The notes under the pieces: generated by a model
What the model saw: only the letters and a program-made list of their open reading frames with translations
What the model was told of the DNA's origin: nothing
Databases searched by the model: none
In this document: piece by piece, positions 46,420 to 58,960 of the stretch
How positions within the stretch are numbered: position 1 is the first letter of the stretch
How the letters are laid out: each line of letters opens with the position of its first letter
Assembly: GCA_016712595.1 (NCBI GenBank)
Contig: JADJQT010000002.1
Span: 930,001 to 994,000, forward strand
Source: Rhodospirillales bacterium
GTDB taxonomy: Bacteria; Pseudomonadota; Alphaproteobacteria; Rhodospirillales; Defluviicoccaceae
DNA length: 64,000 nt
Direction: 5' to 3'
Translations under genes and position numbers: made by a program

Positions 46420-48066
46420 TCAGACGGCTTCCTTTGCCGTAGAGCGTAGCTTGAACTTCTGCACTTTGCCGGTCGACGTCTTTGGAACCTCGCCGAAGAT
46501 GACCCGCGTCGGGCATTTGAAGTGGGCGATGTGTTCACGACAGAAGGCGATGATCTCCTTTTCTGAGATGCGAGCGCCCGGCTTGAGCTCGACGAAGGCG
46601 CATGGCGTTTCCCCCCATTTGTCGTCTGGCTGGGCAACGACGGCGGCGAGCAGCACCGCTGGATGCTGGTAGAGGGCGTTCTCGACCTCGATCGAGGAGA
46701 TATTTTCCCCGCCCGAGATGATGATGTCTTTCGAGCGGTCCTTGAGCTGGATGTAGCCGTCCGGGTGGCGGACCCCGAGATCGCCCGAGTGAAACCAGCC
46801 GCCAGCCAGCGCGTTTTGGGTGGAGAACCGGTCCTTCAGGTAGCCTTTCATCACCACGTTGCCGCGGAACATCACCTCACCGATCGTCTCGCCGTCGTCT
46901 GGCACCGGCTCCATGGTCAGCGGGTCGAGCACGGCGAGGCCTTCGAGATTGGGGTAGGGAACGCCCTGGCGAGCCTTGAGGTTGGCTTGCTCCTCGATCG
47001 GCAGATCGTTCCATTCATCGTGCCACGCGCAGACCACGGACGGCCCGTAGGTTTCAGTCAGGCCGTAGACGTGGGTTACGCGGAACCCCTGGCGCTGCAT
47101 CCGCTCCAGCGTGGCCGCCGGCGGCGGAGCCGCAGCAGTCATGACGTTGACGATGTGATCGATCGCGGGGCGTTCCTCTTCCGGCGTGTTAACCACCATG
47201 TTGAGGACGATCGGCGCGCCGCAGAAGTGGGTGACGCGGTGCTCGGCGATTGTCTGCCACACCGACGGGCCGGTGAAGCTGCGCATGCACACGCTCAGCC
47301 CGGCGATGGCGGCAAGGGTCCATGCGAAGCACCAGCCGTTGCAATGGAACATCGGCAGCGTCCACAGGTAGACTGGATGTGGGGGCATCTGCCAGGAGAC
47401 GACGTTCCCAATCGCGGTAAGATAAGCGCCGCGATGGTGGTAGACGACACCCTTGGGATCACCCGTGGTGCCGGAGGTATAGTTCAGGCTGATCGCATTC
47501 CATTCGTCGGCCGGTAGTTCCCAGGCGAAAGCCTCGTCACCGTCGGCGATGAATTGTTCGTAGTCGATTCCACCAAGAGGATCGCCGCGGCGGTGCGCCA
47601 ACGGATCGTCGATTTCAATCAGCAGTAATTCGCGACCAAGCAGCCGCAGCGCCTCACCGATCGGTCCGGCAAATTCGCGATCGCAGATCAAAGCCCGGGC
47701 TTCTCCATGCTTCAGGCAGAACGCAAGGGCGGGCGCATCGAGTCGGGTGTTCAATGTGTTCAAGACGGCGCCCGACATCGGCACGCCGAAGTGGGCCTCA
47801 AACATTTCGGGGGTGTTCGCGGCCATAACGGCGACCGTCTGTCCGCGCTTGAGGCCGGCACGGGTCAGTGCCGAGGCAAGGCGGCGGCAACGGGCATACG
47901 TTTCGCGCCAGGTGTAGCGGCGCTCGCCATGAACGATGGACGGGCGATCGGGATAGACCATGGCGGCCCGGGCGAGAAACCCGAGTGGTGTAAGGGGCTG
48001 GTGATTGGCCTGGGTGCGATCAAGGCCGGTCTCGAACGGGTCGGCGGCAAGCGTGTCGATCGACAT
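46420..48066 (-). CDS. acyl-CoA synthetase (AMP-forming)
   Basis: 548 residues from ATG 48066 with AGGGAGG upstream. Complete ANL ligase: YTSGTTGDPKGVVYHHRG, YGLTETYGPSVVCAW, FHSGDLGVRHPDGYIQL, KDIIISGGENISSIEVE and TSTGKVQKF with the catalytic lysine. The overall pattern (MFHCNGWCFAWTLAAIAG) is that of the medium/short-chain acyl-CoA ligases close to methylmercaptopropionate-CoA ligase (DmdB) and cinnamate/acyl ligases. It is divergent from the ethanolamine permease. It could activate acetate or another acid, but nothing here fixes the substrate. Confidence 0.93.
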   Translation of the reverse strand: MSIDTLAADPFETGLDRTQANHQPLTPLGFLARAAMVYPDRPSIVHGERRYTWRETYARCRRLASALTRAGLKRGQTVAVMAANTPEMFEAHFGVPMSGAVLNTLNTRLDAPALAFCLKHGEARALICDREFAGPIGEALRLLGRELLLIEIDDPLAHRRGDPLGGIDYEQFIADGDEAFAWELPADEWNAISLNYTSGTTGDPKGVVYHHRGAYLTAIGNVVSWQMPPHPVYLWTLPMFHCNGWCFAWTLAAIAGLSVCMRSFTGPSVWQTIAEHRVTHFCGAPIVLNMVVNTPEEERPAIDHIVNVMTAAAPPPAATLERMQRQGFRVTHVYGLTETYGPSVVCAWHDEWNDLPIEEQANLKARQGVPYPNLEGLAVLDPLTMEPVPDDGETIGEVMFRGNVVMKGYLKDRFSTQNALAGGWFHSGDLGVRHPDGYIQLKDRSKDIIISGGENISSIEVENALYQHPAVLLAAVVAQPDDKWGETPCAFVELKPGARISEKEIIAFCREHIAHFKCPTRVIFGEVPKTSTGKVQKFKLRSTAKEAV

Positions 48067-48239
48067 TACAGTCCTCCCTGTTTCCTCTTTTTAACCTTCG
48101 CCCGTGCGATCGGCAACTGTGCCAATGCCCTGAACTAAGAGGGGCACGACCCGCCTCGGAGTTGGCGGGGGAAACGCACTCCGCCGTCGGCGGCACGGCT
48201 CTTGCTTGAGACGAGCCAAGTTAGCCGGAGGAGTGGAGA

Positions 48240-49604
48240 ATGAGTCGAATGCCACAGCTTAAGCGCGCGCTCAGCACCATCCACCTTTGGGGGATCGCGG
48301 TCGGGCTCGTCATCTCCGGCGAATATTTTGGATGGAACTACGGATGGGGAGCGGCGGGGACCATTGGTTTTCTCTGGGCAACCCTGATGATTACCTTGCT
48401 CTATACAACGTTCATTTTTTCCTTCACCGAGCTCACCACCGCGATTCCGCATGCTGGGGGTCCGTTTGCCTATAGTCGCCGTGCCTTTGGACCGATCGGC
48501 GGTCTCATCGCTGGTTATGCCACCTTGATCGAGTTCGTCTTTGCGCCTCCCGCGATCGCATATGCGCTCGGCGGCTACGTTCATTTTATGTACCCGGGGA
48601 TTTCCGTCACCGCGATCGCGATCGGCGCGTATTTCATCTTCGTGACTATCAACATACTCGGCATCAAGCAGGCGGCGATGTTCGAGCTGCTGGTCACCGT
48701 TCTTGCCGTGGTCGAACTCCTGGTGTTCATGGGTATCGTCGCCCCCGGGTTTTCTTTTGGAAACTTCATTGCCAACAACGATGACTTCGGATTTGAAGGC
48801 ATCCTTGCGGCAATTCCTTTCGCCATTTGGTTCTACCTCGCGATTGAAGGCGTCGCCATGGCTGCGGAGGAGGCGCGAGATCCGTCACGCACCATCCCGC
48901 GCGCCTATATTTTAGGCATTATCACATTGGTCGCGCTGGCGCTCGGCGTGATGATTCTTGCTGGCGGCGTCGGCGACTGGCGCGCCTTATCGAGTGTCGA
49001 CTATCCTCTGCCGGAGGCGATGTCGATGGTGGTGGGCAAGGACTCGGGCTGGACGCATATGCTCGTCGCGATCGGCCTGTTCGGCCTCGTCGCTTCGTTC
49101 CACGGCATCATCATCGGCTATTCCCGGCAGATCTTCGCCCTCGCCCGCGCGGGCTACCTGCCGGCGGTCCTCGCCGCTGTTCATCAGCGTTTCCGCACGC
49201 CGCATTGGGCGCTGATCGCCGGCGGCATTGCCGGGATCGTCGGCATTCTGTCCGGCAAGACCGCCGAGTTGATCACGTTGTCGGCCTTCGGCGCGCTCGT
49301 TCTTTACATCATCAGCATGGCGGCGCTGTTCCGCCTGCGCGTCAAGGAACCGGACCTGACGCGGCCGTTTCGCGCGCCGTTCTTCCCGGTATTTCCAGCC
49401 GTCGCCCTGGTGCTTTCGCTCGGCTCGCTGATTGTCATGTTCTACTACAACCAAATTATCGGCGTTCTTTTCATCGGCCTATTCCTGCTGGCGCTGGCGT
49501 ACTATTCGATGACGCGCCCGAGCCGGGAGGCGGCGCCCCGAGACGCCCTGCTGGAGAGCGTCCCGGTACTGGAGGGCGCCCTTGCCAGGGGTGACATCGA
49601 CTGA
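48240..49604 (+). CDS. ethanolamine permease (APC family)
   Basis: 454 residues, about 12 membrane helices of the amino acid-polyamine-organocation superfamily, e.g. LWGIAVGLVISGEYFGWNYGWG (the consensus start of the family), PHAGGPFAYSRRAFGPIGG, and FYLAIEGVAMAAEEARDPSRTIPRAYI. The match to ethanolamine permeases (Eat type) is supported by the neighbours: eutB begins 77 bp downstream and eutC follows. ATG 48240 has GGAGGAGTGGAGA upstream. It should import ethanolamine by symport. Confidence 0.93.
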   Translation: MSRMPQLKRALSTIHLWGIAVGLVISGEYFGWNYGWGAAGTIGFLWATLMITLLYTTFIFSFTELTTAIPHAGGPFAYSRRAFGPIGGLIAGYATLIEFVFAPPAIAYALGGYVHFMYPGISVTAIAIGAYFIFVTINILGIKQAAMFELLVTVLAVVELLVFMGIVAPGFSFGNFIANNDDFGFEGILAAIPFAIWFYLAIEGVAMAAEEARDPSRTIPRAYILGIITLVALALGVMILAGGVGDWRALSSVDYPLPEAMSMVVGKDSGWTHMLVAIGLFGLVASFHGIIIGYSRQIFALARAGYLPAVLAAVHQRFRTPHWALIAGGIAGIVGILSGKTAELITLSAFGALVLYIISMAALFRLRVKEPDLTRPFRAPFFPVFPAVALVLSLGSLIVMFYYNQIIGVLFIGLFLLALAYYSMTRPSREAAPRDALLESVPVLEGALARGDID

Positions 49605-49681
49605 CAGGTCTCGGCGATCCGACGCGACGCGACGCGGCGGACCGGCGGTGACCTCGATCATGGTGCAGGGAGGGTGGGCTG

Positions 49682-51076
49682 ATGCGCTACACCTCTACGG
49701 TCGCCGGGACCCGATGGGTCTTCACTGACCTTAAGGACCTGCTGGCGAAGGCGACCCCGGCCCGATCCGGTGATGCGCTTGCCGGTATTGACGCCGGATC
49801 GGACGCCGAGCGGGTGGCGGCCCGCTTCGCGCTTGCCGACCTGCCCCTTGCGGTCTTTCTCGACGAACCTGTCGTGCCCTACGAGTCCGACGAGGTTACC
49901 CGACTGATCATTGACAGCCACGATCGGCGGGCATTCGCGCCGGTTGCGGCGATGACGGTGGGAGAATTCCGCGACTGGCTGCTCTCGGATTTTGCGACGT
50001 CGGAACGTCTCACCGCCCTTGCCGCCGGAATTACGCCGGAGATGGCGGCGGGCGTTGCGAAGTTGATGCGCAATCAGGACCTGATCGCCGTTGCCCGGCA
50101 CTGTCATGTCGTTACCGCCTTTCGCAATACGATCGGCCTGCCGCGGCGATTGTCGATCCGCCTGCAACCGAACCATCCGACCGACGACCTCAAGGGAATC
50201 GCCGCGGCAATTCTCGACGGACTGCTCTATGGCAGCGGCGATGCGGTCATCGGCATCAATCCCGCCACCGACAGTGTCGCCCAGACGACGGCCCTGCTGA
50301 ACATGCTCGACCGGCTCATCGAGCGCTACGCTATACCGACGCAATCCTGCGTGCTCGCGCACGTGACGACGACGATGCGGGCGATGGCCGCCGGTGCGCC
50401 GGTCGATCTCGTCTTTCAGTCGATTGCCGGTAGCGAGGCGGCGAACGCGTCGTTCGGCACTTCGCTGGCGATGCTCACCGAAGCCCGCGAAGCGGCTCTG
50501 TCGCTCCGCCGTGGAACTGTCGGCGACAACGTCATGTACTTCGAGACAGGGCAAGGCAGCGCGCTCTCAGCCGATGCGCACCACGGGGTCGATCAGCAGA
50601 CGATGGAGGCGCGCGCGTATGGCGTCGCCCGCACCTTTCACCCGCTTCTGGTCAATACCGTCGTCGGGTTCATCGGACCGGAATACCTGTTCGACGGCAA
50701 GCAGATCATTCGCGCCGGTTTGGAAGACCATTTTTGTGGCAAGCTGCTGGGGCTGCCGATGGGGGTCGACGTCTGCTACACCAACCATGCTGAAGCCGAT
50801 CAGGACGATATGGACACGTTGCTGACGCTGCTCGGTGTCGCGGGGGTCACCTACGTCATGGGCGTTCCCGGAGCCGATGACATCATGCTCAATTATCAGA
50901 GCACGTCCTTCCACGATGGGCTTTACTTGCGGTCCGTCCTTGGCCTCGCGCCGGCACCCGAATTCGCGTCATGGCTCGGGCGGATGGGCATCAGCGATGA
51001 CGCAGGGCGCATCCGGCCACGCCTCGCGTCTGGTGGTGCGATCGCCGGCCTTCTCGATTTCGAGGTAAGGCGATGA
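49682..51076 (+). CDS. eutB: ethanolamine ammonia-lyase large subunit
   Basis: 464 residues, the usual size. With EutC it forms the adenosylcobalamin-dependent enzyme (EC 4.3.1.7) that converts ethanolamine to acetaldehyde and ammonia. TIM-barrel segments are recognisable: RLSIRLQPNHPTDDLKGIAA, GDAVIGINPATDSV, LAHVTTTMRAMAAGAPVDLVFQSIAGSE, MYFETGQGSALSADAHHGVDQQT and CYTNHAEADQDDMD. ATG 49682 follows GGAGGG. It overlaps eutC by 4 bp (ATGA). No EutA reactivase, EutH or microcompartment gene is present. Confidence 0.98.
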   Translation: MRYTSTVAGTRWVFTDLKDLLAKATPARSGDALAGIDAGSDAERVAARFALADLPLAVFLDEPVVPYESDEVTRLIIDSHDRRAFAPVAAMTVGEFRDWLLSDFATSERLTALAAGITPEMAAGVAKLMRNQDLIAVARHCHVVTAFRNTIGLPRRLSIRLQPNHPTDDLKGIAAAILDGLLYGSGDAVIGINPATDSVAQTTALLNMLDRLIERYAIPTQSCVLAHVTTTMRAMAAGAPVDLVFQSIAGSEAANASFGTSLAMLTEAREAALSLRRGTVGDNVMYFETGQGSALSADAHHGVDQQTMEARAYGVARTFHPLLVNTVVGFIGPEYLFDGKQIIRAGLEDHFCGKLLGLPMGVDVCYTNHAEADQDDMDTLLTLLGVAGVTYVMGVPGADDIMLNYQSTSFHDGLYLRSVLGLAPAPEFASWLGRMGISDDAGRIRPRLASGGAIAGLLDFEVRR

Positions 51077-51861
51077 CTGGTGGTGAGCAGGGTAATCGGG
51101 TGGCCCCGGGCGGCGATCCGTGGGCGGATCTGCGGGAATTTACGGTGGCCCGCATCGCCCTTGGTCACGCCGGCAACGCGCTGCCGACGGCAAGACTCCT
51201 GGAGTTCCAGCGCGACCATGCCCTGGCCCGCGACGCCGTCCACGTTGCGTTCGACCCCAGCGCCGTCGAGACGGCGCTCTCGGGCATGCGTTGCATCACC
51301 GTTCGCTCAAAGGCGCCAGATCGTAAGACGTATCTCCAGCGCCCAGACCTCGGCCGGACGCTGAGGGCGGTCGATCGTGGCTGTCTGGCGCGCGGTGATT
51401 ACGACATCGTCTTCGTCATCTGCGATGGTCTCTCGGCCCTGGCGGTGCACCGTTGGGCTGCCGATCTGCTCCGGTCCTTGCTGCCGCGGCTGGAGGGCTT
51501 GTCCATTGCGCCGGTCGTCCTTGCTCATCATGGTCGGGTGGCGCTGGGTGACGCGGTGGCGCTCGCCCTCGGCGCGCGGATGGTTGTCGTGTTGATCGGC
51601 GAGCGACCCGGCCTGTCTTCGGCCGACAGTCTCGGAGCCTATCTGACTTTCGCGCCGCGCTGCGATACCCGCGACGCCGAGCGTAACTGTGTATCCAACA
51701 TCCGTGGCGAGGGCCTGCCGACGACCGCCGCCGCCGGGGAAATCTCCTTCTTGGTCAAGGAAGCATTCCGACTTCAACTCACGGGCATTGAACTGAAGGC
51801 GGACCGGCCAGATGGGCTCCTTGCCTCGGGCGACCTGTCTTGCGCGTCCCGGGTGACGTAA
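51073..51861 (+). CDS. eutC: ethanolamine ammonia-lyase small subunit
   Basis: 262 residues, normal for EutC, the subunit that binds the adenosylcobalamin cofactor together with EutB. Segments DPWADLREFTVARIALGHAGN, VRSKAPDRKTYLQRPDLGR, GLSALAVHRWAADLL and MVVVLIGERPGLSSADSLGAYLTFAPRCDTRDAERNCVSNI are diagnostic. It starts inside the end of eutB (ATGA overlap), so translation is coupled. Last gene of the unit permease-eutB-eutC. Confidence 0.98.
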   Translation: MTGGEQGNRVAPGGDPWADLREFTVARIALGHAGNALPTARLLEFQRDHALARDAVHVAFDPSAVETALSGMRCITVRSKAPDRKTYLQRPDLGRTLRAVDRGCLARGDYDIVFVICDGLSALAVHRWAADLLRSLLPRLEGLSIAPVVLAHHGRVALGDAVALALGARMVVVLIGERPGLSSADSLGAYLTFAPRCDTRDAERNCVSNIRGEGLPTTAAAGEISFLVKEAFRLQLTGIELKADRPDGLLASGDLSCASRVT

Positions 51862-51883
51862 GGCCGGTAAAGCCAGCGCGTCC

Positions 51884-51916
51884 CGGCGTGTGGGCAATGT
51901 GACGGCCCTCACGCCG
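51884..51916. terminator. possible bidirectional hairpin after eutC
   Basis: CGGCGTG and CACGCCG with a 19-base loop, between the converging ends of eutC and the membrane glycosyltransferase-like gene. No T-run; weak support. Confidence 0.3.
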
Positions 51917-51922
51917 CGCCGC

Positions 51923-53680
51923 TCAATTCGCCGCGAAATGCGCCGGCAGCGATCTTGACGCGTTGACCGCCGTGCTTGTTGCCGCGTCGTATTCGGAACT
52001 CTGGTTGCGGTCGGCAACCGCTCTTGCAGAAAGCGTGCGGTCGGCATGATCGGCACTGCGAAGTGCATACCATCGACCATAAGAGGTCTCCCAGACCACG
52101 TGATAGTCGCGCGACAAAAGAGCAGCCGTCTGGGGACTGTTGTGGGCAACGAGCGGGATGAACGGTGTTTCGATGAAGACCCAGACAGGGCGCGACGCGC
52201 GAAGTTCATCGGGCAATCTCCGCCACTGGTCCGGCAGATAGAAGTCCCATGCGCTGCCCTGCTGCGGGATGGCCTGCTCGCGTCCGCTGAGAAGGTGGAT
52301 GGTCGGATCGCCGAAAACGTAGATTGGGCCAGGTGGCGCGTGGACTTCAAGAAACGCCGCGGCGTCTGCCGCCTCAGCGTATTGTAGCGAAGCTTCCCGG
52401 CGATATGCTTCGATACCGGCGCCGTCAGGCGCGAGGGCGGTAATCAGCGGGCGTGCCGTTTCGCCTGCCGGATAGCCCAGGGCCGCCAGGACCGGGGCGA
52501 CCAGGATGACCGAGATGATCGCTGGCGAAAGGCTGCCCGGTGCCCGCCCGTGCCGCAAACGGCTGACCACCAAATCGACGCCGCGCGCTCCTAGAATGCC
52601 GACCGGCGCATAGAGCAAGAGCATATGGTAGGTCCACCAGGAACTCTTCTGGATGAGGATCACGCCAAGGCCAACGACGAGCCACAGGATCATCCGCGCC
52701 GTCAGATCCGCTTGTTTCGAGCGGCGCCAGCGAATCACCGCGTACGCCCCATAGGGGAGCCACGGTGCCGTCGCCGTGATGAAAATCGCCAAGGCGATCA
52801 ATAACCGGCTGTAAGGAGCCTGGCTTACGTCCTCCAGCGCCATTATCGGATAGACGAAGGTCGTGGTTAGGAAGGCGTCGATCGCACCAAGACGCCAAAA
52901 GGCGAAGGCCATCCCGCCCCAGACGACGAGGACGCCGAGAATGAACGGCAGCCACATGCCGGCGACGAGTGCGACCGTGATACCCGGGCGCCGACGCCAT
53001 TGTTCAAAGGTGGCAGCAAGCAGGAACGCAACCGGAATTGGCGCAAGAACGTGCTTGAAGGCCGTCACTATGCCCGCGGCGATCCCGGCGGCGAAGTATC
53101 CCAGCGCGCGGCGAAACTGGCTTCGCCAGTTGATTACGGTAATCCAGGCGACGATGAACAGGGGTAAAGCGACGAGGATCTCGAGTTGCGTTTGCTGATG
53201 CGACTGGCAGAAAACGTAATAGCTGGTCAGCGCCGCAGCAGGCCCGAGAACGGCGAGCCACGGGTGGCGCAACGACGGGCGCAGTGCGATCGTTGCAACC
53301 GCCGCGAAGGTGAGATGCCAGAGCAACTCGAAACAATGCACGCCTTCGGCGGTGAATCCGAACAGCCTGCCGGCCAGCAAGTCGAACATAAAGATGCCTG
53401 GTTGCTTGACGTCCCAGACATCGACGTAGAGGACCGCTCCTTGCTGGATGCGGCTTGCCAGCCACAAAAACGTCGCAGCGTCGCGATGAAGCGGCAGCGG
53501 GACCTTCAAGGCACCAACGGTGGCGATAACGGCGAACGCAGCAAAGACCCAGCAAATCTCGAGCTTTAAGCTGGGCTTGTCCCGCTGGAATTCGGAAATC
53601 GAAGACCATCGCTCCGCCGCTCGTTGTATGCTGGTCACGGTCTCCGCCGGGTGGTCTACTACCCTAGGCGCGGCAGACAA
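51923..53680 (-). CDS. GT-C-like multi-spanning membrane protein
   Basis: 585 residues from TTG 53680 with GGAG nine bases upstream; GTG 53638 is an alternative start. About 11 hydrophobic segments follow a cytoplasmic head, with a periplasmic first loop LPLHRDAATFLWLASRIQQGAVLYVDVWDVKQPG, resembling the acidic first loop of GT-C fold lipid-linked sugar transferases (ArnT/PMT/DUF2029-like). A soluble C-terminal domain of about 170 residues ends the protein. It follows the sugar-phosphate transferase gene by 72 bp on the same strand, so a role in exopolysaccharide or glycolipid synthesis is likely; the precise reaction is unknown. Confidence 0.75.
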   Translation of the reverse strand: MSAAPRVVDHPAETVTSIQRAAERWSSISEFQRDKPSLKLEICWVFAAFAVIATVGALKVPLPLHRDAATFLWLASRIQQGAVLYVDVWDVKQPGIFMFDLLAGRLFGFTAEGVHCFELLWHLTFAAVATIALRPSLRHPWLAVLGPAAALTSYYVFCQSHQQTQLEILVALPLFIVAWITVINWRSQFRRALGYFAAGIAAGIVTAFKHVLAPIPVAFLLAATFEQWRRRPGITVALVAGMWLPFILGVLVVWGGMAFAFWRLGAIDAFLTTTFVYPIMALEDVSQAPYSRLLIALAIFITATAPWLPYGAYAVIRWRRSKQADLTARMILWLVVGLGVILIQKSSWWTYHMLLLYAPVGILGARGVDLVVSRLRHGRAPGSLSPAIISVILVAPVLAALGYPAGETARPLITALAPDGAGIEAYRREASLQYAEAADAAAFLEVHAPPGPIYVFGDPTIHLLSGREQAIPQQGSAWDFYLPDQWRRLPDELRASRPVWVFIETPFIPLVAHNSPQTAALLSRDYHVVWETSYGRWYALRSADHADRTLSARAVADRNQSSEYDAATSTAVNASRSLPAHFAAN

Positions 53681-53752
53681 ACTCGGGTACTCCTAACGCT
53701 GAAGGGGATACGTAACGGATTACTCCCCCCGGCGTTCTACCTTCTCGTCGTC

Positions 53753-55279
53753 TCAATAAGCGTTTTTGTGCGTCCAGCCGGCGAATGCGGTGAGGATCAT
53801 GATTTTTATGTCGAACCACAACGTCCAGTTTTCGATGTAGAAGATGTCGTGATCGACGCGACCGCGCATCTTGTCGAGCGTGTCTGTCTCGCCCCGAAAG
53901 CCGTTGATCTGAGCCCAACCGGTAATCCCCGGCTTGACCTTGTGTCGGCCGTGATAGCCGCCGATCAGCTTGGCGTATTGTTCGTTATGCTCGACGGCAT
54001 GCGGACGCGGTCCGACCATTGACATGTTGCCTTGCAGGACATTGAGCAATTGCGGCAGCTCATCGAGGCTTGTCGAGCGCAAGATTCGCCCGACGCGCGT
54101 GACCCGCGGGTCATTCTTGGTTGCTTGCGGCACGCCGGCTTCGCGAGGGCGGTTATGATACATTGAGCGGAATTTGTAGACGATAATCTCTTGATTGTTG
54201 AAGCCGTAACGCTTCTGGCGGAAGAGCATCGGCCCCGGGCTATCCAGGCGGATGGCGATTGCGACACCGAGCAGCAGCGGCGAGAGCAATAGAACGAGCC
54301 CGCCGGCGACAACCCGGTCTTCAATGGTCTTGATCAGTCCGCTCCATCCGGTCAGAGGCGCGGAGGCGATCTCTAGAACCGGGACTCCTTCAAGCAGCTG
54401 TTCGCGATGCCGCGGGAAATGATAGCCGATCAGATCGGAGCCGAGATAGATGTGCACCGGCAGGGAGCGAAGCTTGCCGATGATCGTAACCAGACGCTCG
54501 TCGGCGCTCCATGGCAGCGTAATTACCACGTCGTGGATCTTACCGGCACGAACATAGCGGACAAGGTCGTCGAGGTTGCCGAGAACCGGAAAGCCGTTGA
54601 CGTCGCGGCTGATGCGGGTCCGCCGGTCGTCGAAGATACCGACAATCCGCTTCCACGGCGCGTCTTCCAGCTTCAAGCGAGAAACCAAGTGCTGTGCCTG
54701 GCCGCTGGCGCCGACGACGGCAACGTTCCGCACGAGCACTCCGGCGGTCGCGAGTTGGCGAATGACCAGCTTGGCGCAGCCCCGAAGGCTGAAAATCAGC
54801 ACTGACGACGTCAGGAAGCTGGCGAAAAACCATAGCTGTGAAAACTTGTCGGCGATGCGCAACGCCAACGCGAGCGTAAGGAGGATGAGCGTTACCAGCG
54901 CTCCGAGGAGCACCATTTGCCGCATACGGCTCGGCCACGAGACGATCGTATTGCAGTCGTAGAGGCCGGCGTAATGAAAGACGCTCAGCGTCAAACAGAC
55001 GTTGACAGCAATTTCTGTCAGGTAGGTCTGGTACGTGGCGCCGCTCCAACCCGGAATGACGGCGTAGTAGAACAGGCCGACGAGAGCGAGAGCCAGAGCA
55101 TCGGATGCGCCGACCAAGCCAGAGACGATACTTTCCGACCACGAGATACTGCGCCGGGAGGCCGCCGGAAAATCCGCAAGACCGCCGCCGGCTTCTGCGG
55201 TCATCGAGGTCTCTATTACTGCCATGTTGCTGCCCGATGCTCCCGAGCGTTTTCTAGGCGCTGACACACCGTCCATCAT
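53753..55279 (-). CDS. undecaprenyl-phosphate glucose/galactose phosphotransferase, WcaJ-like
   Basis: 508 residues from ATG 55279 (a GTG at 55354 gives 533). The N-terminal half has several membrane helices (VSGLVGASDALALALVGLFYYAV) and a Rossmann-like domain (VAVVGASGQAQHLVSRL); the C-terminal bacterial sugar transferase domain has the RLDSPGPMLFRQKRYGFNNQEI, KFRSMYHNR, LRSTSLDELPQLLNVLQGNMSMVGPRP and KPGITGWAQINGFRGET motifs. It transfers hexose-1-phosphate from UDP-sugar to undecaprenyl phosphate, starting exopolysaccharide or colanic-acid-like synthesis. No polymerase or flippase gene is adjacent, so the rest of the pathway lies elsewhere. Confidence 0.94.
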   Translation of the reverse strand: MMDGVSAPRKRSGASGSNMAVIETSMTAEAGGGLADFPAASRRSISWSESIVSGLVGASDALALALVGLFYYAVIPGWSGATYQTYLTEIAVNVCLTLSVFHYAGLYDCNTIVSWPSRMRQMVLLGALVTLILLTLALALRIADKFSQLWFFASFLTSSVLIFSLRGCAKLVIRQLATAGVLVRNVAVVGASGQAQHLVSRLKLEDAPWKRIVGIFDDRRTRISRDVNGFPVLGNLDDLVRYVRAGKIHDVVITLPWSADERLVTIIGKLRSLPVHIYLGSDLIGYHFPRHREQLLEGVPVLEIASAPLTGWSGLIKTIEDRVVAGGLVLLLSPLLLGVAIAIRLDSPGPMLFRQKRYGFNNQEIIVYKFRSMYHNRPREAGVPQATKNDPRVTRVGRILRSTSLDELPQLLNVLQGNMSMVGPRPHAVEHNEQYAKLIGGYHGRHKVKPGITGWAQINGFRGETDTLDKMRGRVDHDIFYIENWTLWFDIKIMILTAFAGWTHKNAY

Positions 55280-56182
55280 TCGCTGGCATTCCTTGTCCAG
55301 CAGGAGATTCCGGAAACACGCTGTCCCTGGCGGCGTGGGCAAATCGGCGTACACGAAGCATTATGCCGATGACCAGCTTCCCCGACCAAGCCGTCAGCCG
55401 TCCGACCGACGAGGACAAACGATACTCGGTTTCGATCCCGATTACAATCATATGTTGAGCCGATGCCAAAACCAATCCATTTGCGCGCATTTTACGCACA
55501 TATGAGGCAATTTAATGCAGCATTAGCGCATGCACGAAATAGCCGGGCTCGGCTTGATGAGACGCAAGACGTGATGCTGTCGCATCACCTTCTACAACTC
55601 TTTGGCATAACTGTCCGCGAAATGCACGCAACGACTGACCTAAGGATGCGCCAAATCCGCCAAGCAAAAGACAGACCGACCTCGCGCTTTCCTTAACTTT
55701 TTGGCTCGTTCCTCAGAGTCCTCCCTTGAGGCGGTTATAGCTGCCGACGACGGAAATGTCCACTCATTTATAGTTGGTATATATTCAACTCATGCGAGTT
55801 TTTCGAGCATTGTGCAAACAATATTAGAGATTATCACCATAACTTTAGCAACTCCGGCAAGGAAACGCGGTCTCCGCACGTTATGAAATGGCCGCGCGCG
55901 ATACGCGCACGGCGCGGGTCGGACGAGGATGGATTGAGATTGTCTGCTCAGAATGCGCCCTATGAGCGCAGGGGGCGGATAGCGTCTAGAGTTCGCGTAC
56001 CGGCGTCCCGGTCCTTGGCCGGTGCAGGTAAACCCAATCTTTCTCATGCTGCCGGCTCTTGTCCGGTGATGTCTGGCCGGGTCGGCAGGGATGGGCGGCG
56101 CGCCGTCGTCAACGCTGTGGACACCCGCATCGAACTGTGGTTTACGACCGGAAGACACTTCAGTATGGGAGGAGCTAGACCC
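55280..56182. other. long intergenic region, partly AT-rich
   Basis: 903 bp between the sugar transferase (minus) and acnA (plus). 55440-55880 is AT-rich and contains short open frames without convincing starts. A hairpin GTGATGC-TGTC-GCATCAC is at 55571-55588. 55883-56180 is an open upstream extension of the acnA frame but looks untranslated. Promoters for both genes are expected here; a small RNA cannot be excluded. Confidence 0.5.
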
Positions 56183-58864
<2,682 letters not shown>

Positions 58865-58960
58865 TTTCTGCGAGCAGCGATGCCAGGCGGGCGCCCAGCG
58901 CCCGCCCACTTCACCCGCGCGTGATTGGCTTCGGCGGCTCGCCGTGGTTACGTCTGCTTC

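Noticed and set aside
55463..55886. Short open frames in the AT-rich region before acnA
   Set aside because: No ribosome binding sites, no recognisable composition or motif; likely noncoding.
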